DNA from: Hibiscus mutabilis | Taxonomy: Eukaryota; Streptophyta; Magnoliopsida; Malvales; Malvaceae | Assembly (NCBI GenBank): GCA_019671005.1 | Contig: CM033745.1 | Span: 32,453,526 to 32,517,525 of the forward strand | DNA length: 64,000 nt | Direction of reading: 5' to 3' | In this document: positions 1 through 11,160 of the stretch, one piece after another | How the letters are laid out: every line of letters starts with the position of its first letter | Position numbering within the stretch: the first letter of the stretch is position 1 | Notes under the pieces: generated by a model | The model's input: only the letters and a program-made list of their open reading frames with translations | Databases searched by the model: none | What the model was told of the DNA's origin: nothing | Translations under genes and position numbers: made by a program

Positions 1-1600
1 ATGTCAAACCTCGTTTGATTCGTTGGATATTGCTTTTACAAGAGTTTGACATTGAAATTAAGGACAGAAAAGGAACAGAGAATCAAGTTGCTGATCAATT
101 ATCACGCTTAGAACGCAATAAGAAGGAGGACGCAAATTTAGAGATATGCGATGCATTCTCGGATGAGCAACTGTTAGTTGCCTCGGCAACCTCTGATGCC
201 TCAGTAACTCCATAAGCACACACCTTGGCAACCACTGAAGTTGTTGCCATGGCAACACATGCCTCGACAACTCCAGAAACGCACGCCTCAGCAAGTCAAG
301 TTGCCTCAGCAATAACCTGGTATGCGAATTTAGTTAATTTCCATGTTTGTGGTATTTTACCTTAAGGCCTTACTCATCAAGGAAAAAAACGGTTCTGCCA
401 TAATGCTAAGCATTATTTCTGGGACGAGCTTCTTTAGTTTAAACAATGTGTAGATCAGGTTTTATGCCGATGTGTCCCTGAAGAGGAGCAGCAGAATATA
501 CTCCGACAATGCCATTCCTCACCTTATAGAGGACATTTTGGATGAACATGTACCGCGACCAAAGTTTTGCAATCCGATTTGTGTTGGCCCACACTCTACA
601 AAGATGTCCAAGAGTTTTACAAGCAATGTGATCGTTGCCAGAGGACGGGCAATATCTCTAGATGACATGAGATGCCGCTCCAAAACATCCTTGAGGTGGA
701 ATTGTTCGATGTATGGGGGATCGATTTTATGGGACCTTTCCCATCTTCATTCGGCAACCTCTACATTCTACTTGTCATCGACTACGTGTCTAAATGGGTT
801 GAGCCAGCTGCAGTTCCCACCAACAATTCCAAGACCGTGCAACGATTCTTGCAGAAAAATATATTTACACAATTTACGATGCCGAGAGCAATTATCAGTG
901 ATGAAGGCAAGCACTTTGACAACAAACTCATTGCCAAGATGTTGTAACGCTTTGGCGTGTCACACAAAATTGCCATGGCATATCATCCACAAACTAATGG
1001 ACAAGAAGAAATTTCTAACCGGGAATTTAAGAATATCCTCGAGAAGGTTGTAAATCCTTCCCAAAAAGATTGGTCTTCAAGACTAGACGAAGCACTTTGG
1101 GCTTATCGAACCGCATTCAAAACACCCCTGGGAATGTCCCTGTTTCACCTTGTCTATGGTAAGACATGTCACTTACCGGTGGAAATCGAACACAAAGCAT
1201 ATTGGGCAATCAAGACCGTGAATATGGATTGGGAGAGTGTCGGACAAAAGCATTACTAGATCTCAATGAGATAGAAGAATTTCGTGCACTCGCCTATGAC
1301 AATGCACGAATCTACAAGGAGAAAACAAAGCAATGGCATGACAAGAAACTATTGCCATGGCAATTCATGCCAGGGCAACTAGTTCTCCTATTCAATTCTC
1401 GGCTGAAACCTTCCACGGGAAAATTGAGATCAAGATGGTCGGGACCATTCAAAGTAGTCAAACCATTTTCCCATGGTTCCGTGGTAATCAAGTCCACCAC
1501 TGACGAACATGAATTCAAAGTTAATGGACAAAGATTGAAGCACTACAACGGTGCCCATGTGGAACGAAACAAAGAAGTGGTCATCTTAGAAGATGCATGA
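1..1600 (+). pseudogene. Athila-type pol 3' part: RNase H end and integrase
   Basis: Residues from position 15 end RNase H (GTENQVADQLSRLE). The integrase HHCC zinc-binding region spans about 370-660 (CHSSPYRGH, CDRCQRTGN), broken by stops. The integrase core runs in the frame of 672-1259: WGIDFMGPFP with the first catalytic Asp, then IISDEGKHF with the second, then YHPQTNGQ where the third acidic residue lies (QEE). A TAA sits at 945-947. Near 1245 the frame shifts to that of 1166-1600, which holds the integrase C-terminal region (LLFNSRLK, RSRWSGPFKVV). There is no chromodomain, as expected for Athila. A GCCATGGC palindrome at 1351-1364 encodes LPWQ inside the integrase tail, at a place usually not conserved as such. 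Confidence 0.85.
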
Positions 1601-2237
1601 GCATGTTTTCCTTTCGATATTTTCTTTTTCTTTTTATTTTTCTTTTATTCAAACTTATTATTTTTATTTTATTTTATTAATTTTTGTTATTCTTAGAATA
1701 GATTTATTTATTTTCTTTATGTTGAGACTACATCTTTCTTTCTTATTCATCTAACTGTTTTTGAATTTTAGGTTTAAAAATTTCTTTTTACCTTTCCACA
1801 TATTTATCTATTTCTTTTTATTTATTAGTTTATCTTTAATTTTAATCCTTATTTTATTTTATTTGTTTTTGAATTTTAGGAAAAGAGTTCAAGATAAAAA
1901 GGATTTGGATTCAAAAAGGAAGTTTCTTCAACAAAGGAACATATGGGCTAAATCTAAGTTTTATATTAAGCCTCCAATTTACCCTAAATAAATCCTTATA
2001 GCCGGCCAAACCACTTCCCCTTCCACAATTCCCTTAGCTGCCCAACTCCCCCAATCAATAACCCTTGCCTTCTTTCTTTCCAATTAATCCCACCTACCAT
2101 ATTTACTACATATCTTTTCTATTTAACCCATCACCCTTAACTTCCAAGAAACCTATTCCTAATTTTAACCTTGCAACTCTTTAGTTTCTTTTGATTTATT
2201 TTCTTTGTTTCTACCCAACTCACAACCAAGATCATCC
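1601..2237 (+). other. T-rich spacer between pol and env-like ORF
   Basis: No coding sequence is seen. The first 370 bp are extremely T-rich. A 17-nt word (TGTTTTTGAATTTTAGG) occurs twice, 108 bp apart, each ending in a pyrimidine-rich AG (AG at 1770-1771 and 1878-1879), which looks like a duplicated splice acceptor. Env-like ORFs of some Athila relatives are made from spliced RNA, so this may be the acceptor for a subgenomic message; that is inference. The rest to 2237 is a C/T-rich leader for the next ORF. Confidence 0.5.
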
Positions 2238-3104
2238 ATGGCGACAAAACACAAGTTTTTGGTGCACCCAAGTTCTTCCAAAGAACCAAGCTACAAGAAA
2301 TTTGCTATACCGGCGGTTCAAGAATGATTTCACTCCAAGTTTGAAAGCTGAAAGATTTGCGAAGAACAAGGCTTCGAATACTCCAACTCTCATCAAGATG
2401 TTGGCCTTGAACCATTCATCTTCCAAAGGATTGCACACCAAAAGTGGCAAATCTTTTGCCATCAACCAGAACTGGGCAACATCTCATGGGTAAGAGAATT
2501 CTATGCTCACTCGCCTAACCCGGATAATCCTTACGTGTTTGTTCGCGACAAAGCTATCCTCATAAGCACCGAGAGCATCAACGCCTTTTACGGGCTCTAC
2601 ATTGAGAAGGACGAGCATCAAGCCTTTGTCGATCAACTCACGCCCAAGCAACTCGTCAACGTGCTTCAAGAACTCACTCTACCAGGAACTCATTGGAATG
2701 ACGGTAAATACAAGGGCACGGTAAACCACCTTTGGCTTAAACACGAGGCAAAATTATGGAATAAGTTTGTTAAAACTTCTTTAATGCCCACCACACACAA
2801 TACTACCGTTGATATACCTCGTCTTTTGCTCATACATTCTATCTTGCATAATCGTATCATTAGCATTGGAAAAATTATTTGTGATGAGATTTTTGTATGT
2901 AGCACAAAAGACAAGGGTTCTCTTTTCTTTCCTTCCCTAATCTCCAATCTTTGCAAGGAGATGCATGTCCCAAGTGACTCAATCGATGAAAAGTTACTAC
3001 CAAAGTCCGGTTGGAATCAAGAAGAAATCCGAAAGTTAATGGGAGAAGCATCGGTAAAATCACCAACGCCTACAGTTGCCACGCAACTCCTACCGCCTCG
3101 GTAA
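2238..3104 (+). pseudogene. Athila env-like ORF (plant transposon protein domain)
   Basis: Starts at ATGGCGACAAAACACAAG and reads in one frame to TAA at 3102-3104, with two nonsense TGA codons at 2325 and 2349. The conserved core is readable: a region like IFQRIAHQKWQIFC, then VREFYAHSPNP, YVFVRDKAILIST, the SLMPTTHNTTVD motif near 2790 and RLLLIHSILHNRIISIG. This matches the putative plant transposon protein domain found 3' of pol in Athila elements, the position of a retroviral env. I see no convincing signal peptide or fusion peptide, so a real envelope function is not supported. It is disabled by the two stops. Confidence 0.75.
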
Positions 3105-3765
3105 TTCCTGATGCCCAGGCAACTGATGTCAAGGCAACTCAGCCAGCAACCCCATGACAACTTGAAGCACTCTTACAACCGTTGGTGAACCGTCTTAAGC
3201 AAATTGAAACCCGCCAACTAATGTTCATGCAGTACATGAAGGACAACAACAATGCCATCACCCAAGTCATCCTGGAAAAATACCCAGACAGTCGAGTGTC
3301 GTTCCCTATCTTTCTTGCCAACATTCTTGCCACGGCAATCGCAAAAGCCGTTTCCACGGAACCGCAACAGATGATGCCGCGTCAACCTACACAGCACCTG
3401 CCCCAGCAATTGCCACAGCAACACACACTGAAGATGCCGCGGCAACTGAGACTGAAAATGCCCCGGCAACCACTGCAAGAGACAAAGGTAAAGCACCTAT
3501 CCCGAACCAACTCGTACTGAATCATTTTCTGATTTTTTTAGATTCGGATGAGTCCTCTATTGCACCAATAAAGACCACACCAATCGAATCCTCCAAGCCC
3601 AAGCGAAAAGCCAATGAGATTGAGGAAAAGGATGATGAGGACACACCCGTATGAGGATCGGTTCCACCATCGGCAACAAGGAAGCAACCACCGCATTCAA
3701 GCAAAAGAATCAAGACGCCGGCCAAAAGGAAACTAATCATCCACGACGACGAGCTCTCGGAGTAA
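3105..3765 (+). pseudogene. C-terminal tail of env-like ORF, frameshifted
   Basis: Continues the env-like protein in other frames: LEALLQPLVNRLKQIETRQ from about 3155, then a low-complexity run of MPRQ/LPQQ repeats (3365-3480) encoded by repeated GCCNNGGCAAC words. In a third frame from about 3541 comes an acidic and lysine-rich end (KPKRKANEIEEKDDED, KRIKTPAKRKL) stopping at TAA 3763-3765, with one TGA in it. The basic clusters resemble nuclear localisation signals. The same tail survives at 18106-18342 in the deleted sister element. Confidence 0.6.
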
Positions 3766-3825
3766 GTCATCATTTGCATTTTATTTATTTTTCTTCTTTT
3801 TGCATGCATTGAGGACAATGCCTCA

Positions 3826-3842
3826 CTCGAGTTTAGGGGGAT
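3826..3842 (+). other. Internal polypurine-like tract
   Basis: CGAGTTTAGGGGGATT follows the conserved GAGGACAATGCCTC block. The same block with GGGGGG occurs in the sister element (about 18008-18036, minus strand), where it lies about 790 bp before the LTR and a second, true tract. It is therefore an internal tract in this family, not the LTR-adjacent one. Confidence 0.6.
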
Positions 3843-4062
3843 TGTTACTAATTAGTTGTCATGTTTAGTTGCATTCATTTTAAGTATTGCATATAGGACA
3901 CATAAATTGCTTGCCACCCTTTAGTTGGAACAAGAATTGCCTAGATTTGATGAATATCCGATGATGACATTGCCAATGTACTTAATTGATAGAACTCTTT
4001 GTTCTAGGATAACCGTGGAAACACTTAGAATCCTACTATGATGCTAAACTTGATGAAACACT
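3843..4062 (+). other. 3' untranslated segment, truncated
   Basis: Aligns by eye with the minus strand of 17800-18018 in the sister element (shared blocks such as GAATATCCRATGATG and ACTATGATGCT). It stops abruptly at about 4062, where LTR sequence starts. The hairpin repeats, true polypurine tract and about the first 1,070 bp of the LTR seen in the sister copy are missing, so a deletion fused this segment to the LTR. Confidence 0.65.
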
Positions 4063-4506
4063 GTTTCGACTTAGGGATAAGAAAAAACCATTGAAGAACG
4101 CTCTACCGAACCTTGAAGTTTGCTGCCCAGTCGCCCAAACAGTTGCCCAGTCAGTTGCCTAGGCAACCATTCTACTAGTTGCCAAGGCAACCCAACTGTG
4201 CAAGTTTCCACGACAACTGATTTGCCATTGCACTCTTTTACCAAGACGATCCATTCGACTATTACTCCTCAACTCATGATAATCTGGCCAGCTCTCTCTC
4301 ATTTGATTACATCTTCTTTTACTTTATTGCTCTCTTAGTTTACTTGTTAATTAGAACTCCTACAATCACCTACTTGTGTTTTTACTTTTACAATGCAAGA
4401 GATTAGATCTTGAAGTGGCACCAATCCTCGTGGAGACAATATCATTTATACTATAACTTGCGACGTGTACACTTGCATAATTGCGGAGCACTTATTACGC
4501 GTAACA
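4063..4506 (+). repeat. 3' LTR, 3'-terminal fragment of Athila-like family A
   Basis: From TTTCGACTTAGGGATAAG to GCGTAACA it matches the last 450 bp of the A LTRs (minus strand of 15711-16160). It carries the GTTGCCNNGGCAAC word cluster at 4126-4200 and the same terminal block around GGAGCACTTATTACGCGTAACA. The U3 and promoter part is absent. Confidence 0.75.
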
Positions 4507-7123
4507 CACAACATAATCAAGGACAAAACCACTATCAAAAACATCAGAAAACATCATCAAGCATGTTCACATTCTAAAAAGGAAATCTATAGCCATGCAC
4601 CCTATTGCCAAACCAAGTTAAACATCAAAAAACATATCAAAGTTCAAACCAGACTTTAAAGGCCATTTACACTACCACTTAGGCACTACAAACTTGTGCC
4701 AAAACTAGGGAGTTCACAACATACACTCCCAAATCATTAAGGTATCCACCCATTGCCAAACTTATTGCTATTGAAGGGTTAAAACCATACTTGAACTTTG
4801 AGCAATTCTTGAACCTCTCCACTTTCTTTCTTGAAGCCCGAACAATCTACTTTTCTGCATTGTAAAGAAAATAGAGCGTAAGCAATATGCTTAGTGAGGG
4901 ATGTTCAAAACAAAACCGTAAACAATGCCTTTGAAAACCTTTTTCCTCAATAAACCATTTTCCATCATGCTCAACATAGGCTCATGCTTTAAAACTCACT
5001 AAAACAAATCATTTAACTTCTAACACATGTATCATCAAGGCTGATGCATTAAACCAATGCAAATAAATCTCAAGCTAGCTTTTCAAATCATGAACATTTG
5101 CTACCATGCTCAAAAGTAGAATCTCATGTATAAAGCTCTTTATACAAAAACCATTTAAATCAATGATACATGCAATCTTTTACATTGGCACTCAAGTGAC
5201 CCGGGATGGCTACGTATCGATCAAACACATGGGAGGGCTATGTCCCAAACAACACGTGAGAGGGCTACGTCCCATCACATCGGATATGCAGATACATCTC
5301 ATGGTGTGCTGCGCACCATAAGAACAGTAGAACACATGGTGTTGCTTCGCACCAAGGTTCACAAGGTGTTGTTTCACACTCTACGACGACTCACATGATG
5401 TTACTGTGCATCATAGAGGTGGCTCACGCACACACGATTTTGCTACATTTTATAGTGCACTCTCATCCTATTGGTCAACCAATTATATCTGATTATTAAA
5501 GGCTCGTCACTTGACCATATACACTTTAAAATCATGGTTACCTACTATTTTTCAATGCATCAACATAAACCATAGCATATCCCATTTTAAAACATAATCA
5601 ATGCATAGCATTTTCCTCATCAAGATGCAATCTCTTGAAAACCATAAATCAACCTCATGGGATAACATGAATCATTTCACAATTCATAAAAACATGCATA
5701 ACAGTAGGTAACAAATTTTATCTTCAAACATGAGCTGATTTATCAAAACATTGAAAAAGCTAGGAACCGAGAACGAATTCGATCATACTTACTTCCTAGT
5801 TTAAACCAGCATTTCAAGCTTAATTTAAACTCCCTAAACAAATCATTTTCAAACCTCTTGAAAAGCTTTAAAACCAGCGCCACTCACCAACTACACCTCG
5901 CTTGCCTTGCCGAGGAGAAAACAAGCTTTCGGATCATCATCCCTTGCTTCTAACCAAAGCAAAATAGCATATTTATGCATTTCTTTGCATCAAAATCCCC
6001 AGCAACACACAACAACACTTTCCTCCCCAAACAACCAAGCTTTCACCTAACAAGAACAGCCGAAATCACCAGCGAAACCTTACTAACTATTCTCTAACTA
6101 CTTCCCAGCAAGATTAACACTAAAACAAAATCAATTTACATTCAAAAACATCTCTTCAACACCAAAGAACCACCAGCAACTAATTAACCCCATAATCAAG
6201 CCACAAACCCAAAGATATCAACATTAAAACTTAGCAATTCACCTAGTTTCGGAATTCTATTGTTAAAATTACTTAAATCAACATATCAACACATTATAAT
6301 CATAGTATTAACTTTTATAAACCCAACAAATCAGATCCAAAACAAAGATCCATCAATTAAAACAATTAATCCTCAATTAAACCATCTTTACATAACTATA
6401 CCATCAAAACCCATTAGAAAACATTCATAAAAGATCAAGAACTTATGAATTTCATTAAAGAACCCTTCATTAGAGGAGAAGAACGAAACCTTACCTCTAA
6501 TGATGCTTTTCCCCCCAATTGCAATGATTTTTCATGAGAAATCAAAGATAAAATCGTAAGGCTTTGAAAGGAAATCAATAAGAAATATTTTGATGTTAAA
6601 AGAATGAACTAAACCAAAGGTTTACCTTAAATCTTTGAAGAAAATATGATGTTTGGTTGGAGATAAATTGAGAGGAAAATAGTTGAGAGAAAAGTTAGTT
6701 ACGTGAAATATGTTTTAAGAAATAATGACTAATTAATTCCCTCCAACTTCTTTTGTTTAGTAAACTAATTTAAAAATAGTCAATTAAAGGGAAAAAAGTC
6801 TGAATGATACTCTTGGTCAAAGCTCCGTAAAGATTCTAAGTCCTGATCTTTTACAATTTAGTCACTAAAAATAGTTTTGCACATTTTACATTTTGGTCAC
6901 TAGTTCCAAAATGTCAATCCTCCAAATTATATTTTCCAAAATTGTATCCACCAAACTCACTTATATATTAAATAAGGATTTTAAAACATTTTCCATAATT
7001 AATTTCGTTCAAAAACCATTTAAACTGAATTATTCCCAAAACTAGTATGAATCATTGAAATAGTTCAAACGAAACACCCAGCCTAACCCAGCTAACTCCT
7101 AGGCCCAAAATTGGGGCATTACA
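4507..7123 (-). repeat. Family B LTR, minus strand, 5' part of LTR present
   Basis: Reverse complement of the B LTRs at 21635-24640, 29268-32438, 37293-40609 and 42375-45715. It starts (minus strand) at TGTAATGCCCC ending at 7123 and runs to the Athila-like insertion at 4506. The last 700 or so bp of the LTR and the rest of the element lie outside the window. The hairpin chain of the B LTR is at about 5200-5440. It is inserted in the C-type 3' LTR next to TTCATTAATC, a sequence that is continuous at about 15088 in the other C LTR. Confidence 0.85.
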
Positions 7124-8034
7124 TTCATTAATCAACCAAAACTCACCAAATACACAACACTTACAACCTAATCAATTATAGATTCACATAGTTTCGGGAT
7201 TTCAATGTTAAAGGCAACTTGTTAACATTATAAAACATCAAAATTATGATTATAATCAATCAAGAACTCAGCAAAACAGATCTGAAACAAAAATCACTTA
7301 TTATCATCAATTAAACCTTGATTTAACCAATTTCCATAATTAAATCATTAAAACTCATTAGAAAACATTTATAAAGGATCAATAACTTGGGAATTTCAGT
7401 AAAGAACCATACATTAGAGGAGAAGGACGAAGCTAACCTCTAATGTTGACTTTCCTCATTAATTGTATTGGTTTACATGAGAAAACAAGATCAAAAAAAT
7501 AAGGTTTTGATAGGAAACAATTAAGAACTCATTTGACACTAAAATATTGAGGAAATCAAGAAGTTACTTGAAGATTTTGAAGAAGAGAAGAGTTTTTGGC
7601 TGAAGAGAATTTGAGAGAAAATCTTTTAGAGAAAAGTTAGTTATGTAAAGTTTGCTTAGGAAATTAATTATAAAATTAATTTCTAAAATCTATTTATACT
7701 CTTCCCAAATCTATTAAAATAGTCAATTAAGGAGAAAAAATTGATATTAGACTTTGGGCAAATAGCTCCTTAAAGATTCATAGTTTTGACCCTTTACAAA
7801 ACAGTCACTAAAAACAATCACCAAAATGTCACATTTCTGAATTCCATTTTTCAAAATTGACTTTACCAAAACTATTCATATATTAAATAATGATTTTTAG
7901 ATATTTTCCTAAATATTTTCTCACTAATATATTTATTTCGATTTTAATCCCGAATCCGACTTGAATCTCTAACCCAGTCCATCAGACCATCTAGTTAGCC
8001 TATAAACCACTAGGCCCAAAACCGGGGCATTACA
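7124..8034 (-). repeat. 3' LTR of element C, truncated
   Basis: On the minus strand it begins TGTAATGCCCCGGTTTTGGG at 8034, directly after the polypurine tract, and runs 911 bp until the B LTR insertion. It resembles the start of the B LTR (shared blocks around the GTGACCAAAATGT and CTTTAGGGAGC motifs), so B and C are related subfamilies. Confidence 0.82.
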
Positions 8035-8048
8035 ACTCTTCCCCATTT
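8035..8048 (-). other. Polypurine tract of element C
   Basis: On the minus strand AAATGGGGAAGAGT abuts the LTR start. The B elements have the equivalent AGTAGGGAAGAG at the same place. This is the expected plus-strand primer site. Confidence 0.7.
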
Positions 8049-8089
8049 AGGAAATTTCATCCTCGAAATTTTTCCCGAAGAAAACAAGT

Positions 8090-9480
8090 GCGGAAGCTAT
8101 TCTATCAAGTCCGTCTTACTTTCCCACATGGCCTATTCAACTCCACTGTGTCACCACAATACCTTCACAAGTTCAATCATTTTACCATGTAGAACTTTAC
8201 TACACGAATCGAGGATCGCAACAGATTCCTCATCAAAAGACAAATTTGGTCACAACTTAATACACTAAACCGGCATAACATACGATGGGTCTGACCATTA
8301 CTTCCGTAACAACAACACATGAAACACATCATGAATCTTCTCCAACTCAAGAGGCAACCAAAAACGATAAGAAACAAGACCAACTCGCTCCACAACCTCA
8401 TACAGTCCAATAAACCTCAGACTAAGCTTACCCTTACATCCGAACCACATCACCTTCTTCCAAGGTGACACCTTTAAAAACACACGATCACCAACCGCGT
8501 TCTCAAACTCCCTATGTTTCAAACCCACGTAGGATCTATGGCCTTCCGATGCCGCTTTTAAGCGATCACAAACAAGCTTTACCTTTTCATTCATGTCTTT
8601 CAACACAGCCGGCACATAAACATGTTTTTTCCCAACCTCGGCCCAACACAAAGGCGTGCGACACTTCCTACTATGCAAGGCCTCATACATTGCCATTTGT
8701 ATACTGGCCTGATAACTGTTATTATAAGTGACCTCCACCAAAGGCAATTGCCTTTCCCAGGTTCATTGGAACTCAATGATGCTACACCTCAACATATCTC
8801 CAAAACTTGGATCATACGTTCTGACTGACCATCCGTTAGAGGATGATATGAAGTACTAAATTTCATCCTTGTACCCAAAGCTTGATGAAAACACTCCCAA
8901 AACCTCACTATAAAGCACGGATCTCAATATGATACTATGGACTTAAGCACACTATGCGAACGCACAATCTCAGCAATATACAACTCCGCCAACTTATCCA
9001 AGGTATACGTCGTATGCCCTGGCACAAAATGTGCACACTTCGTAAATCGATCAACAATCACCTAATTGAAACCCTTTTCAGTGGGCGTCAATGACAGCCC
9101 AAACAAAAAATCCATGGTGATTCTCTCCCACCTCAACTTCAGTATCTTTAACGGTTTCAACAACCCGAAAGGAAACTGATGCTCAACCTTAACACGCCGA
9201 CATACCATGCATCTAGCAACAAAATCAGCCACAACCTTTCTTTAAACCAATCCAATAGTACTCTTTCTTCAACCCCAGTACATCTTAGTACCACCGGGAT
9301 GCATAGCAAAATGACTAGCATGCTCCTCAGGCCAAAATTTTATGCCTCAACTCATCATCACTAGGCACCACTATTTGATCCTTGAAACACGACACCCCAT
9401 CATCATTAAAGCAAAAATCTGTCAGACTTCCATCCATGATATCCCTAACATGCGGTACCAATGCATCATCATAAGGTTGC
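8090..9480 (-). pseudogene. Integrase and chromodomain of element C
   Basis: Minus strand. The core is recognisable in pieces: MDFLFGLSL near 9115, VIVDRFTKCAHFVPGHT near 9050 with the first catalytic Asp kept, FWECFHQALGTR near 8890, YHPLTDGQSERMIQ near 8830 with the catalytic Glu kept. The open segment 8298-8747 reads VTYNNSYQ, RKCRTPLCWAE, VGDRVFLKVSPWKKVM and LEKIHDVFHV, the integrase C-terminal region of Tekay/Del elements. A degenerate chromodomain (KVLHGKMIELVKVLW) follows at about 8080-8180. Several stops and frameshifts break it. Confidence 0.75.
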
Positions 9481-11160
9481 TTCTACTTAATAAATTGTGA
9501 TAAAAATGGATTTACCTACAACTTGGCCAACAAGCCGTCGTCCCGCATCACATTTAACCACACAAACAACACCCTACAACAACTTCCCTACTTAAAGAAT
9601 CAGCTACAACATTAGCCTTCCCCATATGATATTCAATCATCATATCATAATCCTTAAGCAACTCCAACCATCTATATTACTTAAGACCCAAATCCTTTTG
9701 TGTCATTATTTTTTTGAACACTCATAATCCATGTACACGACACGCTTCTCGCTATAGAGATAGTGTCTCCAAATCCCTTAAGCAAACACAACTGCGGTAA
9801 GCTCGATAACATGCGTAGAACAATTGCGCTCGTGCACCTCCAACCATGTAGATGCACAAGCCACAACTTTGCTAGCAATGCAACAATCTTATAGGATTCT
9901 TCAACAAACCTCAACATAGCACAACTGAATCTAGAAAACCCACAAACTTCTAATTCCAACCTTGGTTGCGTCAAAACTAACACAAATCAAACTTCCGAGG
10001 ACAAATCCTTAACACCCTCTTCAAACCTTGAGAACTCCAAAGAACCACATTACCAATGCTACCTTGCTTACACCATCCTTCCTACGACTTCCAAACAGTT
10101 ATTCGTAAGTGTGAACATATGTATGCAAAACCTCTAATGTCATGCCCAAATGTATGCATGTAATGGCATATTTTTATATATAGATATAAATGCTTTTGCA
10201 CTGTGCATGTTAAACTATTCACACTTACTAATAAGGTTCTCAGAACCAATATTCCTTCCAACATACCCAAAACTCGCACTTTCCCAACTAAAGAGCAAAC
10301 ATTCACTTCTCCATAAAAAACCTGCTAAACCATTCATACTTGTCGATCAAGATCCTTCTCGGTACCTTTTCACACGAGAAGATCATCAATAAACACAACA
10401 ACAAACTGATCCAAAAACTCATGGAATACTCGATTCATCACATCCATGAATACAGCCGGCGCATTGATCAAACCAAATGGCATCCCCAAGAACTCGTAAT
10501 ACTTGTACCTCGTTCGAAAGATAATAAATCTCAAGAAACTCTGAAGCACCTCAAAACATGTCAAACAAATCATCAATTTGCTGTAAAGGTTACTTATTCC
10601 TAACCTTCAACTTGTTCAGTTGCGATAATCCTTGCACATCTGTATTGTGCCATCCTTTTTTTACAAATAACACTGGTGCACACCACGATGAAACACTGGG
10701 CCTAATAAATCCTCAATCAAGCAACTCCTAAAGTTGCGTCTTTAACTTCTTCAACTCCTTCGGAGCCATACGATAGGGAGCAATAGACACTAAAGCTGTA
10801 TTTGCATACAACTCAATGCCAAACTCAACCTCCCTATTCAGTAGCAAACCAGGCAATCACATACAGTACGGATATCTTGAACACACACTTCCTTTGATCC
10901 CAAATTCATGACATACACTAAAAATGCCTCACAACCAAAATCTATCAAATGACCCGCTTCCAGAGCCGAAACAACATTGGAAAAGAACTAAATGTAGCAT
11001 TCCATCCACGATTACCACCTCGTAATCATCAACAAGTTTCAAGGTAGTTTGTAAAGATCCAAAATCAACCACAGCCCTATGCTCAGACAACCAATCTATA
11101 CCCAAGATTACATCAAAACCACAAAACGACAACATCATTAATTCAACCGCAACATATGAC
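9481..11160 (-). pseudogene. Protease, reverse transcriptase and RNase H of element C
   Basis: Minus strand, broken frames. Protease end at 10929-11138 (FCGFDVILGIDWLSEHRAVVDFG). Reverse transcriptase at 10370-10576 (YKYYEFLGMPFGLINAPAVFMDVMNR, split here as YKYYEFLGMPFG and LINAPAVFMD) with the catalytic VVVFIDD intact. Downstream the RT thumb is interrupted by a 136-bp inverted-repeat insertion at 10099-10234. RNase H remnants lie around 9500-10080. An RT with an intact DD pair but a broken frame cannot act. Confidence 0.72.
10099..10234. mobile_element. MITE-like insertion with 17-bp terminal inverted repeats
   Basis: 136 bp bounded by TTATTCGTAAGTGTGAAC and the inverse of TTATTAGTAAGTGTGAA. 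It lies inside the RT region of element C. A related 153-bp copy sits at 59526-59678 in the same flanking context in the other C-type element. No clear target duplication is seen and the superfamily is unknown. It could also be a diverged part of the C lineage that happens to be palindromic. Confidence 0.45.

Larger units (their letters stand above)
1..4506 (+). mobile_element. Athila-like Ty3/gypsy element, 5' part outside window
   Basis: The order RNase H end, integrase, T-rich spacer, env-like ORF, polypurine-like tract and LTR end is that of the Athila lineage. The last 444 bp match the 3' end of the LTRs at 15711-17225 and 20114-21629 (opposite strand), so both belong to one family. The element is inserted in a minus-strand family B LTR: the base after 4506 continues LTR B sequence that is uninterrupted near 23925 and 44990. 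The right flank CACAA would be the target duplication, but the left copy lies outside the window. All coding parts carry stops or frameshifts. Confidence 0.88.

Noticed and set aside
472..1053. 193-codon ORF on the plus strand
   Set aside because: It overlaps the integrase, which is recognisable in another frame (672-1259); this frame has no family features.
1761..1991. Hydrophobic F/I/L-rich ORF after pol as a membrane protein
   Set aside because: It is a translation of the T-rich spacer; any such tract gives Phe, Leu and Ile.
3365..3480. MPRQ/LPQQ repeats as a structural protein domain
   Set aside because: The repeats come from a palindromic DNA word that also occurs in noncoding LTR sequence, so the peptide pattern is a by-product.
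3843..4062. Start of the 3' LTR right after the first purine tract (TGTTACTAATTAG)
   Set aside because: The same sequence lies about 790 bp before the LTR in element A, so it is untranslated region and not LTR.
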